NCBI GenBank assembly: GCA_037624485.1
Contig: JASJJC010000026.1
Location: forward strand, 1 to 23,586
Reading direction: 5' to 3'
DNA: 23,586 nucleotides
DNA from: JAFMKE01 sp037624485
Lineage (GTDB): Bacteria > Bacteroidota > Bacteroidia > Chitinophagales > UBA8649
The notes under the pieces were generated by a model. The model made no database searches, was not told the DNA's origin, and saw only the letters and a program-made list of their open reading frames with translations. Position numbers and translations under genes: made by a program. Of this stretch, positions 15,621-22,022 are shown piece by piece; within the stretch, counting starts at the first letter, position 1, and every line of letters begins with the position of its first letter.

Positions 15621-16811
15621 CTAAATTTCTAAATTTAAACCGGAAGGCACAGCCTGAGGTATTTGGGGCTTAAAACTTTCATCGGTTAAGGTGTGTAAAA
15701 AGTCAACTATTCTTTCAATCTCATAAACGGAGAGTTGTGGTTCCCAAATATGCCAATGTACAATCAAATCTATACTATCGGGCACGGCGTGCCCTCTGCC
15801 TTTGGTATAAAACTCAGTAGCGTCATAGAGATTATCAAATACTCCCGAATGCTCATAAGGAGCTGTTAATGCAATGTTTCTAAGGCTTGGAACTTTAAAA
15901 CTGCCTCTTAATGTTTTATCTCCCGTTGGAACTTCTGCTCCTTTATCAAACGGCCTGCCTTTAGGTTCGGGAGTGCCGATAACGGCCAGTTGTTGGTTGG
16001 TAAACAATGGAGGGGTATGGCATTCTGCACATCTAGCAACAAACGATCTAAATATATTCATACCTTCTATTTCCTGTTCATTTAAGGCATCATGATAACC
16101 ATGAGCATATTGATCGTATGGGCTGTTTAAAGAAATTAGCGAACATTCAAATGCAGTAAGCGCAGTATAAATTTCATTAAGACTAATCTCTTCATCTTCT
16201 TTTTCTGGGAAAGCTTCCAGGAAAAGTGCTTGATAGTTCTCTAGTTTATTTAATGTTTGAAGCAGGTTTGTGGGGTTGTTTCCCATTTCATTTTCACTAT
16301 ACAAAGGGCCTTGCATTTGATCTTCTAGTGTATTAGATTTAGCATCCCAAAAGAACTTATCTATAAAGGCGGAATTCCAAATACTTGGCGCAGATCGGTG
16401 AACAGGCTTGCCCTTAACACCCTTGCTTATTGCTAAGCCATCGGAAAATCCTTTGTCTGGTTGATGGCAGCTTGCACAAGAGATACTTCCATCTATAGAC
16501 AGGACCGGATCAAAAAACAAATATCTTCCCAGGTCAATCTGTTGAGGCGAAAATCCATCTCTATTTTGCGGCAAGCCTGTTTGAAGACCTCCAACTCCTT
16601 TGTCATTTGAGGAGTTGTACATTTGATACATATTCCTGTTTATGCATTCATTATTGTCATTTAATTCAAAACCCGGAGGGCAGTGAGATTGAAGTGCAAT
16701 TACGGAGTGTTTTTCTCCGGATTTGGAAACCTGTGCATGTTGATTATTGGTATCATCCGAGCAAGCAATGATTATAAATATCGATGATAGCAGAGGTATG
16801 ATGATTCTCAC
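15621..16811 (-). CDS. Diheme cytochrome c peroxidase / MauG-family lipoprotein
   Basis: A 396-residue diheme protein of the bacterial cytochrome c peroxidase/MauG family. The lipobox 'FIIIAC' gives lipid attachment at C17, so it is envelope-tethered. Haem sites are CASCH (112-116) and CAECH (261-265), and the signatures 'LGRYLFFDPVLSIDGSISCASCH', 'DKGFSDG' and 'FKVPSLRNIALTAPYEHSGVF' (306-324) match the family. Between the lipobox and haem 1 is a short two-cysteine motif 'CPPGFELNDNNEC' (44-56). The family reduces H2O2 with electrons from small cytochromes, or oxidises protein residues in the case of MauG. The start is GTG at 16811, the only start preserving the signal peptide. The monoheme cytochrome fused to the downstream beta-helix protein is a candidate electron partner. 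Confidence 0.9.
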   Translation of the reverse strand: MRIIIPLLSSIFIIIACSDDTNNQHAQVSKSGEKHSVIALQSHCPPGFELNDNNECINRNMYQMYNSSNDKGVGGLQTGLPQNRDGFSPQQIDLGRYLFFDPVLSIDGSISCASCHQPDKGFSDGLAISKGVKGKPVHRSAPSIWNSAFIDKFFWDAKSNTLEDQMQGPLYSENEMGNNPTNLLQTLNKLENYQALFLEAFPEKEDEEISLNEIYTALTAFECSLISLNSPYDQYAHGYHDALNEQEIEGMNIFRSFVARCAECHTPPLFTNQQLAVIGTPEPKGRPFDKGAEVPTGDKTLRGSFKVPSLRNIALTAPYEHSGVFDNLYDATEFYTKGRGHAVPDSIDLIVHWHIWEPQLSVYEIERIVDFLHTLTDESFKPQIPQAVPSGLNLEI

Positions 16812-16863
16812 AAGTAAAACTTTGACTGGACACCACTAAAGGTAAGTGATTCCGATGGTAAAT

Positions 16864-16878
16864 ACAAAGTGACTTTGT
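16864..16878. promoter_or_regulatory. 7-bp palindrome upstream of the peroxidase gene
   Basis: ACAAAGT (16864-16870) and ACTTTGT (16872-16878) are perfect inverted repeats around one base, 52 bp upstream of the GTG start of the diheme peroxidase gene. It looks like a compact dyad operator. The regulator is unknown. Confidence 0.35.
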
Positions 16879-16931
16879 GAAATTTAAAAACTTTTTAGTG
16901 CATTGAATTTGGACTATAGTCATGCTAGTTT

Positions 16932-16971
16932 AAATTTAAATTTAGGCCATTTTACTCTAAAATTTAAATTT
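16932..16971 (-). terminator. AT-only inverted repeat after the SulP-CA-DUF2490 operon
   Basis: AAATTTAAATTTAG (16932-16945) and CTAAAATTTAAATTT (16957-16971) form a stem of about 14 bp with one bulged A, 18 bp beyond the DUF2490 stop on the minus strand. It could slow or stop RNA polymerase at the operon end, although it has no separate U run. The arms are themselves near-palindromic, so other foldings are possible. Confidence 0.4.
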
Positions 16972-16988
16972 CTCGAATTCCTGCAACT

Positions 16989-17669
16989 CTAAAAATTGAC
17001 GAAAGTAATGATATTGAATTGGTCTCGACTGCTTTGTTCAAAAAACTGATTCATATAGCCGAGTTCGAGACTAAATATATCGTTTACTTTAAATCCTAAA
17101 CCACCATAGAGTCTGTTTCTGTCAAACACCGCTGATTGAGAGTTGAGGAAAATTTCATTGTATCCGGATAAATAGAAATGATAGAACTCCGCGTCTCTGG
17201 GTGCTAGTGGTATTTTAATGCTCAGAAAGTATCTAAAACGAAGCTTAAAGTCCTTACCAACGAATCGTTGCTCAAATCGATAGCGATGGTTTAAGATGAT
17301 TGATGCAATATTTTGCTTCGCGGTAAACTGCTGATATATCCGATGCTCTTGGATGGATATCTTATCATTTGTTCCCTTGTAATTTTGAGAAAGAATGTAT
17401 CCGTAACCAGCTAAGGCATTGTTCTTATTGTCATTAAACGAATATCCTAGACCTGTTCTCAATAGAAGCTGCTCGAGATCACCAACTGCATTGTAGTTTC
17501 TGTATTGAACTTCATGATGAATGTTGAACTTATTTTTGACCTTTTTACTTCCAATATAGATTAACCAATTACCAAAATCACTTTCCTGTGCTAGTACAAA
17601 TCTTGGTGTAAAAAGACTGCTCAAGAAAAGGAAAATGAATACTCGATATAGGGCAAGTGCATTACTCAT
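16989..17669 (-). CDS. DUF2490 outer-membrane beta-barrel protein
   Basis: A protein of 226 residues, assigned to DUF2490. It has a signal peptide (about 1-28, ending 'RFVLAQ') followed by alternating-residue amphipathic strands such as 'KNKFNIHHEVQYRNYNAVGD', 'QLLLRTGLGYSFND' and 'IILNHRYRFEQRF'. It ends in 'FNIITFVNF', a C-terminal aromatic that suits BAM-inserted barrels. The ATG at 17669 was chosen because it overlaps the carbonic anhydrase stop (ATGAGTAA), a translational-coupling arrangement; an in-frame ATG at 17687 would add six residues and lengthen the overlap. Its place as the last gene of a transporter/carbonic anhydrase operon suggests a role in envelope passage of solutes, but the function of the family is unknown. 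Confidence 0.85.
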   Translation of the reverse strand: MSNALALYRVFIFLFLSSLFTPRFVLAQESDFGNWLIYIGSKKVKNKFNIHHEVQYRNYNAVGDLEQLLLRTGLGYSFNDNKNNALAGYGYILSQNYKGTNDKISIQEHRIYQQFTAKQNIASIILNHRYRFEQRFVGKDFKLRFRYFLSIKIPLAPRDAEFYHFYLSGYNEIFLNSQSAVFDRNRLYGGLGFKVNDIFSLELGYMNQFFEQSSRDQFNIITFVNF

Positions 17670-18291
17670 AAAAGACAACTTCTCCATTGGCTATATTGTA
17701 CATAGCACCCACGATTTTAAGGCTCCCTTCTTTTTGCATTTCAGCTAATACTTCACTTTCGGCTAAAATTCTGGCTATCGTTAATTCTACATTTTTGGTC
17801 GAAACATGATTGACAAATTCAATGTTTGAAGACTTACGTAGTGCCTTGTCTTTCGGCTCAACAACTGCCTCAACAGCAGGCTTAATCTTACCTAGCATTC
17901 CGGTTAGATTCCCTAGTTCAGCATCATCACATGCACCTTTTACTGCTCCACATGCCGTATGGCCCAAAACCACGATTAGAGAAGTTCCTGCAAGTTTACA
18001 AGCAAACTCCATACTTCCTAAGATATCCGAATTTACAAAGTTTCCTGCAATTCTTACACTAAAAATGTCACCGATTCCTTGATCAAAAATCAGTTCAGAG
18101 GAAACTCTTGAATCGATACAACTCAATATAGTCGCAAAAGGGAATTGACCGGTACTGGTATCTTTAACTTGCTCCAGTAGATTCCTATTGGCTTTTTTAT
18201 TTTCCTGAAATCTATGATTACCTTCTTTAAGACTTTTCAAAGATTGGTCTGGGGTCATCTTCGATTGGGTTTCTTTAGTATGTGCTTTCAT
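17662..18291 (-). CDS. Beta-class carbonic anhydrase
   Basis: A 209-residue beta-carbonic anhydrase, which interconverts CO2 and bicarbonate in the cytoplasm. Zinc ligands C58, H111 and C114 and the catalytic dyad D60-R62 are visible in 'SCIDSRV' and 'LGHTACGAVKGAC'. The preceding 'LKEGNHRF' and the later 'GNFVNSDILGSMEFA' segments are family signatures. No signal peptide is seen. It lies 9 bp downstream of the SulP transporter gene and overlaps the DUF2490 gene by 8 bp, which makes a three-gene operon. A SulP-carbonic anhydrase pairing is the classic arrangement for bicarbonate uptake or pH/CO2 supply, so the transporter substrate is most likely bicarbonate (inferred). Confidence 0.96.
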   Translation of the reverse strand: MKAHTKETQSKMTPDQSLKSLKEGNHRFQENKKANRNLLEQVKDTSTGQFPFATILSCIDSRVSSELIFDQGIGDIFSVRIAGNFVNSDILGSMEFACKLAGTSLIVVLGHTACGAVKGACDDAELGNLTGMLGKIKPAVEAVVEPKDKALRKSSNIEFVNHVSTKNVELTIARILAESEVLAEMQKEGSLKIVGAMYNIANGEVVFYE

Positions 18292-18300
18292 ATGGTTTGT

Positions 18301-20151
18301 TTAATAAATATCTTTTACATTTTCTTTAATCCAAATCAAACTTTCCTCAAAGCTCTTGAATATTTGGTCTTTAGGGACTAAATTTGGAATAATATCAATA
18401 CGCTCCAATAGATATGTAGGTTGTTCTAAAACATCCACCAAAACTATTTTCTTATCCTTCCCACAGAGTTCAGCCAAAGCATCTTCTAGCGCATATAGAC
18501 CAGACTGGTCAATGTAGGTCATCTTCCCCATCCGAATTATTATGGTAGTAGCGGTCTCTGGAATTTGCTTCATCAATTGCTGAAAATCACTCGTAGATCC
18601 GAAAAATAAAGGTCCATTTATGTGCTTAATAAAGACTTCCTCCTTTAAATTTTTAGGGAAATCAATTTCATCAGACCATGCTTTTTCTTTGTTCAGCGGA
18701 ATTACGTCAGAATTCTTTGCTGTTAAATCCCCAATCTTTTTCATGAACATCAGTGAGGCGATTATCAATCCTATTCCCACTGCATAAACCAAGTTCCAGA
18801 CAGATGATAAAACCAAAACAATGATCATGATGAATACTTCCGGACGGGGCATGTAAGGAATTGCTTTTAGTCCTTTGTAATCCATAACCCCAAATCCTAC
18901 AGTAATTAGAATTCCCGCCAAAACAGCAGCTGGAATTTGAGAGGCAACGGAACTAAAGGCTAATAAAATCAAGAGAAGCATCACTCCAGCTGTCATCCCA
19001 GACAATCTTGTTTTCCCACCAGCGTTAATGTTGACAACAGTTCTTATGGTAGCACCTGCACCAGGAATTCCACCAAAAAGTGCACCAATACTATTTCCGA
19101 TACCCTGCCCAATCAATTCTTTATTGGGTTTGTGCTTTGTTTTTGTCATGTTGTCCGCAACAACTGAGGTAAGCAGGGAATCAATAGCTCCCAGTAGTGC
19201 CAAAGTCAATGCGGTAAAAATATATGGTGTAATACTTGATAAATTAAAATCTTGGAAAATTCCAAAATTTGGTATTGGTAAACCGCTCGGTATTTCTTCA
19301 ATTGGACGATAATTAAGTCCAAAACCTATCGCAATTCCCGACATGACTACCAGTGCAACCAATGTGCTAGGTATTTTTTTTGTAACGTACTTAAACCCAT
19401 AAATGATGGCGATTGTACCTAGGGCCAAAAGTAATTCTAGCCAGTTGATATTATTCAATGCTCTTGGAAGAACTTTGAGCGTACCTATAACTCCAGAGGC
19501 CTCATTACTGGCCAACGTTTGTGATTCTTTAAGGATTTGTTCTTCTGTAATATTTTTTGCTCGTCTGATGGTTTGATTAAAGTCTTCTAAAACTAAAATA
19601 CCTTCTCCAGCTTCTTCTTTTAGAATATTATCTAAAATAACCTCCTCTGCATAAGGTTTAAAATCTTCTACAAATGCGACATCTTCTTTTGGGTAATAGC
19701 CAACCGCAGGAAGTATTTGAGTAACCAAAATTATTACTCCAATTGCTGTCATAAAACCTGACACAACAGGGTAGGGGATATACTTAATGTACTTTCCCAA
19801 GCCAATTAATCCCAATCCAACTTGCATCAAACCAGCCAAAAGAAAAACGGTTAAGATAGCGGGTAATGCTGCAGAAACATCTCCCTCGAAGCTTGCAACA
19901 ATACCGGCAATGACAACCATGCTTACAGCGGTCATTGGCGCTGTTGGTCCAGAAATTTGAGTGCTAGTTCCGCCGAATAATGCAGCGAAAAAACTAACGA
20001 ATATAGCTCCATAAAGTCCAGCGCTTGGACCTAAACCAGAACTCACACCAAAAGCTAATGCCAACGGTAATGCAACAATACCTGCAGTTACACCGCCTAA
20101 CAGGTCTCCTTTTAGATGTTTGAAATTGAAAATAGCGTTTGTTCTTTCCAT
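18301..20151 (-). CDS. SulP-family anion (probable bicarbonate) transporter with STAS domain
   Basis: A 616-residue SulP/SLC26 transporter. Around 12-14 membrane segments fill residues 15-480, starting with 'DLLGGVTAGIVALPLALAFG' (16-35), with the 'GPTAPMT' signature (68-74). A cytosolic STAS domain follows (about 505-610, 'GPLFFGSTSDF', 'MTYIDQSGLYALED'). A hydrophilic stretch of about 80 residues (153-232, many E and K) sits between early membrane helices and is longer than usual for the family. With the downstream carbonic anhydrase the best guess is Na+-coupled bicarbonate uptake (BicA-like); sulfate cannot be excluded. It is the first gene of the operon, and a palindrome lies in its leader. 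Confidence 0.92.
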   Translation of the reverse strand: MERTNAIFNFKHLKGDLLGGVTAGIVALPLALAFGVSSGLGPSAGLYGAIFVSFFAALFGGTSTQISGPTAPMTAVSMVVIAGIVASFEGDVSAALPAILTVFLLAGLMQVGLGLIGLGKYIKYIPYPVVSGFMTAIGVIILVTQILPAVGYYPKEDVAFVEDFKPYAEEVILDNILKEEAGEGILVLEDFNQTIRRAKNITEEQILKESQTLASNEASGVIGTLKVLPRALNNINWLELLLALGTIAIIYGFKYVTKKIPSTLVALVVMSGIAIGFGLNYRPIEEIPSGLPIPNFGIFQDFNLSSITPYIFTALTLALLGAIDSLLTSVVADNMTKTKHKPNKELIGQGIGNSIGALFGGIPGAGATIRTVVNINAGGKTRLSGMTAGVMLLLILLAFSSVASQIPAAVLAGILITVGFGVMDYKGLKAIPYMPRPEVFIMIIVLVLSSVWNLVYAVGIGLIIASLMFMKKIGDLTAKNSDVIPLNKEKAWSDEIDFPKNLKEEVFIKHINGPLFFGSTSDFQQLMKQIPETATTIIIRMGKMTYIDQSGLYALEDALAELCGKDKKIVLVDVLEQPTYLLERIDIIPNLVPKDQIFKSFEESLIWIKENVKDIY

Positions 20152-20178
20152 CGAGTATTAATTATCAAATTTTAGATA

Positions 20179-20199
20179 TGATTCATTGTTAATGAATCA
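20179..20199. promoter_or_regulatory. 21-bp palindrome in the sulP operon leader/start region
   Basis: TGATTCATT (20179-20187) and AATGAATCA (20191-20199) are perfect 9-bp inverted repeats around GTT. It lies just downstream (on the minus strand) of the predicted -7 box, 28 bp before the sulP ATG, and so overlaps the expected transcription start. This is the usual location of a repressor operator. The regulator is not in the window. Confidence 0.5.
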
Positions 20200-20203
20200 C
20201 TTA

Positions 20204-20211
20204 CAAATATA
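20204..20211 (-). promoter_or_regulatory. Predicted -7 box (TATATTTG) of the sulP-carbonic anhydrase operon
   Basis: On the minus strand, TATATTTG matches TAnnTTTG exactly, 52 bp upstream of the sulP ATG. The -33 region holds only a TTG core inside TTATTGTT (20225-20232), closer than usual. Together with the adjacent palindrome this is the best candidate promoter for the operon. Confidence 0.5.
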
Positions 20212-20280
20212 ACAATACTTTCTAAAACAATAATCCATTCTTTTGTTTACGCTTCTAAAGAAAACCCTAGTGTCACTTAT

Positions 20281-20601
20281 GTGAATGAAAGTAAATTACA
20301 TGGAATTGTGATTTCTGAGGGAAACAAGACCTACCATACAAAAGAAGTTGACAATGAAAATTCAAAAGGTTTTTTTAAAAGTTACAAGGACTTGGCAGAA
20401 TCAGTGTCGAATGTTATAAGTGAGATTAACCCAGCATTTAAATATCCTTTTTCGCTCGCAACCAACTTGTTTGAGATGTCTAATAATCATATTTTTTTCG
20501 CAAAACACTTGCCGAGACTGACAGATATTTCTGTAGAGAAAAATGAAGTCGATGAAGTTGAAAGTATGTTGAATTATTTTGCAGACAAATTGTTGTCCTA
20601 A
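20281..20601 (+). CDS. Hypothetical protein
   Basis: A 106-residue soluble protein that I do not recognise. It is moderately acidic, lacks cysteine, and has no signal peptide or membrane segment. The middle shows an amphipathic pattern ('SYKDLAESVSNVISEINPAF', about 37-56) and the C-terminus is probably helical ('EVDEVESMLNYFADKLL'). The start is a GTG at 20281, since the first ATG in this frame comes only at residue 70, which lowers confidence. It is divergent from sulP (129 bp apart) and convergent with the next gene, with only 13 bp between the two stops. The natural-looking amino acid composition is the main reason for keeping it. Confidence 0.45.
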   Translation: MNESKLHGIVISEGNKTYHTKEVDNENSKGFFKSYKDLAESVSNVISEINPAFKYPFSLATNLFEMSNNHIFFAKHLPRLTDISVEKNEVDEVESMLNYFADKLLS

Positions 20602-20614
20602 GTTTATAAATCTC

Positions 20615-20890
20615 TCAATCTTTTTTTTTAGTTTTCCAATTGAAAGCGTAAAATAGTTTTGAGTTTTTCTTGGGTACTTTTCTAAAATCAGAGATATATA
20701 TTTCTCGATGAATTTTTGATTTACGGATTAACTCCCTTCCCTTGGCGAACTCTTCCATTTTGGAAAAACCAATGGTATTATTGTCAAAACCCCCAATACG
20801 CATAATATGAATACACCTTCCTTCGGTTGATTTATTTTTGGATCGTCGTAAATTAAATTTATGGGGGATTTTCACGGAATTTGACATCAA
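20615..20890 (-). CDS. Hypothetical basic protein
   Basis: A 91-residue, strongly basic protein (many K and R) with no signal peptide and no membrane segment; I do not recognise a family. It starts Met-Met (20890 or 20887). It reads as a compact domain, with 'GRCIHIMRIGGFDNNTIGFS' and 'GRELIRKSKIHREIYISD' as the most structured parts, and ends in a lysine cluster (FNWKTKKKD). The charge would fit nucleic-acid or ribosome binding, but that is only a composition argument. The final codons coincide with a T run on the plus strand (20621-20629). Confidence 0.45.
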   Translation of the reverse strand: MMSNSVKIPHKFNLRRSKNKSTEGRCIHIMRIGGFDNNTIGFSKMEEFAKGRELIRKSKIHREIYISDFRKVPKKNSKLFYAFNWKTKKKD

Positions 20891-20922
20891 TTAATTATTG
20901 TCAGGTTAACTTTTAAAAAAAG

Positions 20923-21114
20923 TCAAGATTTTATATTTTGTTTTCTTGTTTTATAAAAAACAACAACAAAAACAAGAAATAAAAAAATTTTTCCAACCAA
21001 ATAACCGTATCCGAATTCGGAAAGTTGCTTAATGCCAAGGTTTATTATTTTGAAAATATTTACAAGTAATAAGATCGAAATAACGAATGAGATGTAATGA
21101 GCAATTTTCTTCAT
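20923..21114 (-). CDS. Small two-TM membrane protein
   Basis: A 63-residue protein with two hydrophobic segments (about 8-26 and 38-54) separated by a short loop ('LGIKQLSEFGYGYLVGK') and ending in a basic tail (YKTRKQNIKS), so both ends are probably cytoplasmic. No family recognised. It lies 53 bp downstream of the Bor-like lipoprotein gene on the same strand, with a strong hairpin in the gap, and is probably transcribed by partial read-through or from its own promoter. Confidence 0.55.
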   Translation of the reverse strand: MKKIAHYISFVISILLLVNIFKIINLGIKQLSEFGYGYLVGKIFLFLVFVVVFYKTRKQNIKS

Positions 21115-21122
21115 ATAATTTA

Positions 21123-21152
21123 GGATAAGGTGTCATTTTCAACACCCTATCC
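21123..21152 (-). terminator. Hairpin between the Bor-like gene and the small membrane protein gene
   Basis: In the minus-strand transcript GGATAGGGTGT (21152-21142) pairs over its full 11 bases, with one G-U pair, with ACACCTTATCC (21133-21123); the loop is 8 nt. It sits 15 bp after the Bor-like stop and 8 bp before the start codon of the 63-residue gene. It lacks a U run, so it may be an attenuator, an mRNA stabiliser, or a weak terminator. Confidence 0.55.
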
Positions 21153-21167
21153 ATTTAAAATAAACAA

Positions 21168-21464
21168 CTATTTTGTAACTGTTGTTGTTGTAGGTGAATA
21201 AAGTCCAAAAGTTAATGCAGAAACAAATCCGTTAACAAAAGATAAGCTCGTGAAGACACTATAGTTTTCTGCTCCATCGGCCATTTGCTTTGAATCAGAA
21301 ACACCAACAGGCGCAAGTCCGCTTAGTAAATAATGATTCCATTGAGTTATTTGTTGGTTTCCCTGAGCGCCGTTACCCACGACACTTGTGTAAGAATAAC
21401 AGGAAGATAACAGTAATGATGAAGCAAATAAAACTGTCATCATTTTTATTGATTTTTTAATCAT
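21168..21464 (-). CDS. Bor/Iss-like lipoprotein
   Basis: A 98-residue lipoprotein with signal and lipobox 'LLLSSC' (C22). The C-terminal half, 'HYLLSGLAPVGVSDSKQMADGAENYSVFTSLSFVNGFVSALTFGLYSPTTTTV' (shown here as spaced parts: HYLLSGL, then GAENYSV, then FVNGFVSALTFGLYSP), lines up with lambda Bor and its relative Iss (their HHFFVSGI, GGAENVV and FVNGLLGFITLGIYTP). Bor/Iss are small outer-membrane lipoproteins associated with serum resistance in enterobacteria; distant chromosomal relatives occur widely and their role there is unknown. The conserved glycine-alanine-glutamate and glycine-isoleucine/leucine-tyrosine motifs are intact. There is no prophage context here. Confidence 0.75.
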   Translation of the reverse strand: MIKKSIKMMTVLFASSLLLSSCYSYTSVVGNGAQGNQQITQWNHYLLSGLAPVGVSDSKQMADGAENYSVFTSLSFVNGFVSALTFGLYSPTTTTVTK

Positions 21465-21566
21465 TTTGATAATTTTAATTAATACTTACTCCAGTTTAAA
21501 GTCTCTTTTCAGCTTATTCCGACTTTTATTTTAATAGCACTTCTTATAAATGTTATGTTTAAAAAT

Positions 21567-22022
21567 TTAATTTCTTTTGGTGAAATTTTGAATAAAAACA
21601 TCCACACTACCATCATCATCATAATCAAAATCCCATTGTATACTCATTTTAGTCTCATTTGCAGATAAAATAGTTCCTGATGCTGTATCTCCCTCAACAG
21701 TTAATGTGATTGCTGAGTTTTCAATTTTCCAAGTTCCAGTTGAAGAATCAACTTGTACGCAACCATTTCCAAATCGATTTTCAAATTCTGTCTGGTTAAA
21801 TACACCATTTACTGAGTATATTGCATATTCAAAATCTTTTTGGCACTCATCATCAAATGAGGTATCATTTCCATTGAGTAATTGTGAGGTATAATTCCAT
21901 TCTCCAATGATTAATTCACTGTAATTTGTCATTTCCTTTTCAGCTGTGTCATCATTATTACTTGAACAAGAGGTGACAATTAATAACAAACCAATAATTC
22001 TCAATAAGTTAAATTTTATCAT
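21567..22022 (-). CDS. Lipocalin-like-domain lipoprotein
   Basis: A 151-residue lipoprotein with a signal peptide and lipobox 'LIVTSC' (C19). It is followed by 'SSNNDD', whose acidic residues resemble the surface-export signals of Bacteroidota lipoproteins. The body begins 'LIIGEWNYTS', the hallmark first strand of lipocalin-like domains in Bacteroidota, and continues as beta strands ('STGTWKIENSAITLTVEGD', 'MSIQWDFDYDDDGSVDVFIQNF'). A D-x-D-D-D-G-x-x-D cluster near residue 138 could bind calcium. Two cysteines (about C59 and C88) may form a disulfide. The ligand is unknown. No promoter box was found. Confidence 0.7.
   Translation of the reverse strand: MIKFNLLRIIGLLLIVTSCSSNNDDTAEKEMTNYSELIIGEWNYTSQLLNGNDTSFDDECQKDFEYAIYSVNGVFNQTEFENRFGNGCVQVDSSTGTWKIENSAITLTVEGDTASGTILSANETKMSIQWDFDYDDDGSVDVFIQNFTKRN

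Noticed and set aside
17670..17687. Upstream ATG start for the DUF2490 gene
   Set aside because: The ATG at 17669 forms an ATGAGTAA overlap with the carbonic anhydrase stop and gives a cleaner signal peptide.
18174..18183. Third copy of the 30-bp repeat (CCAGTAGATT)
   Set aside because: Only 10 of 30 bases match, and they fall inside the carbonic anhydrase coding region; this is expected by chance.
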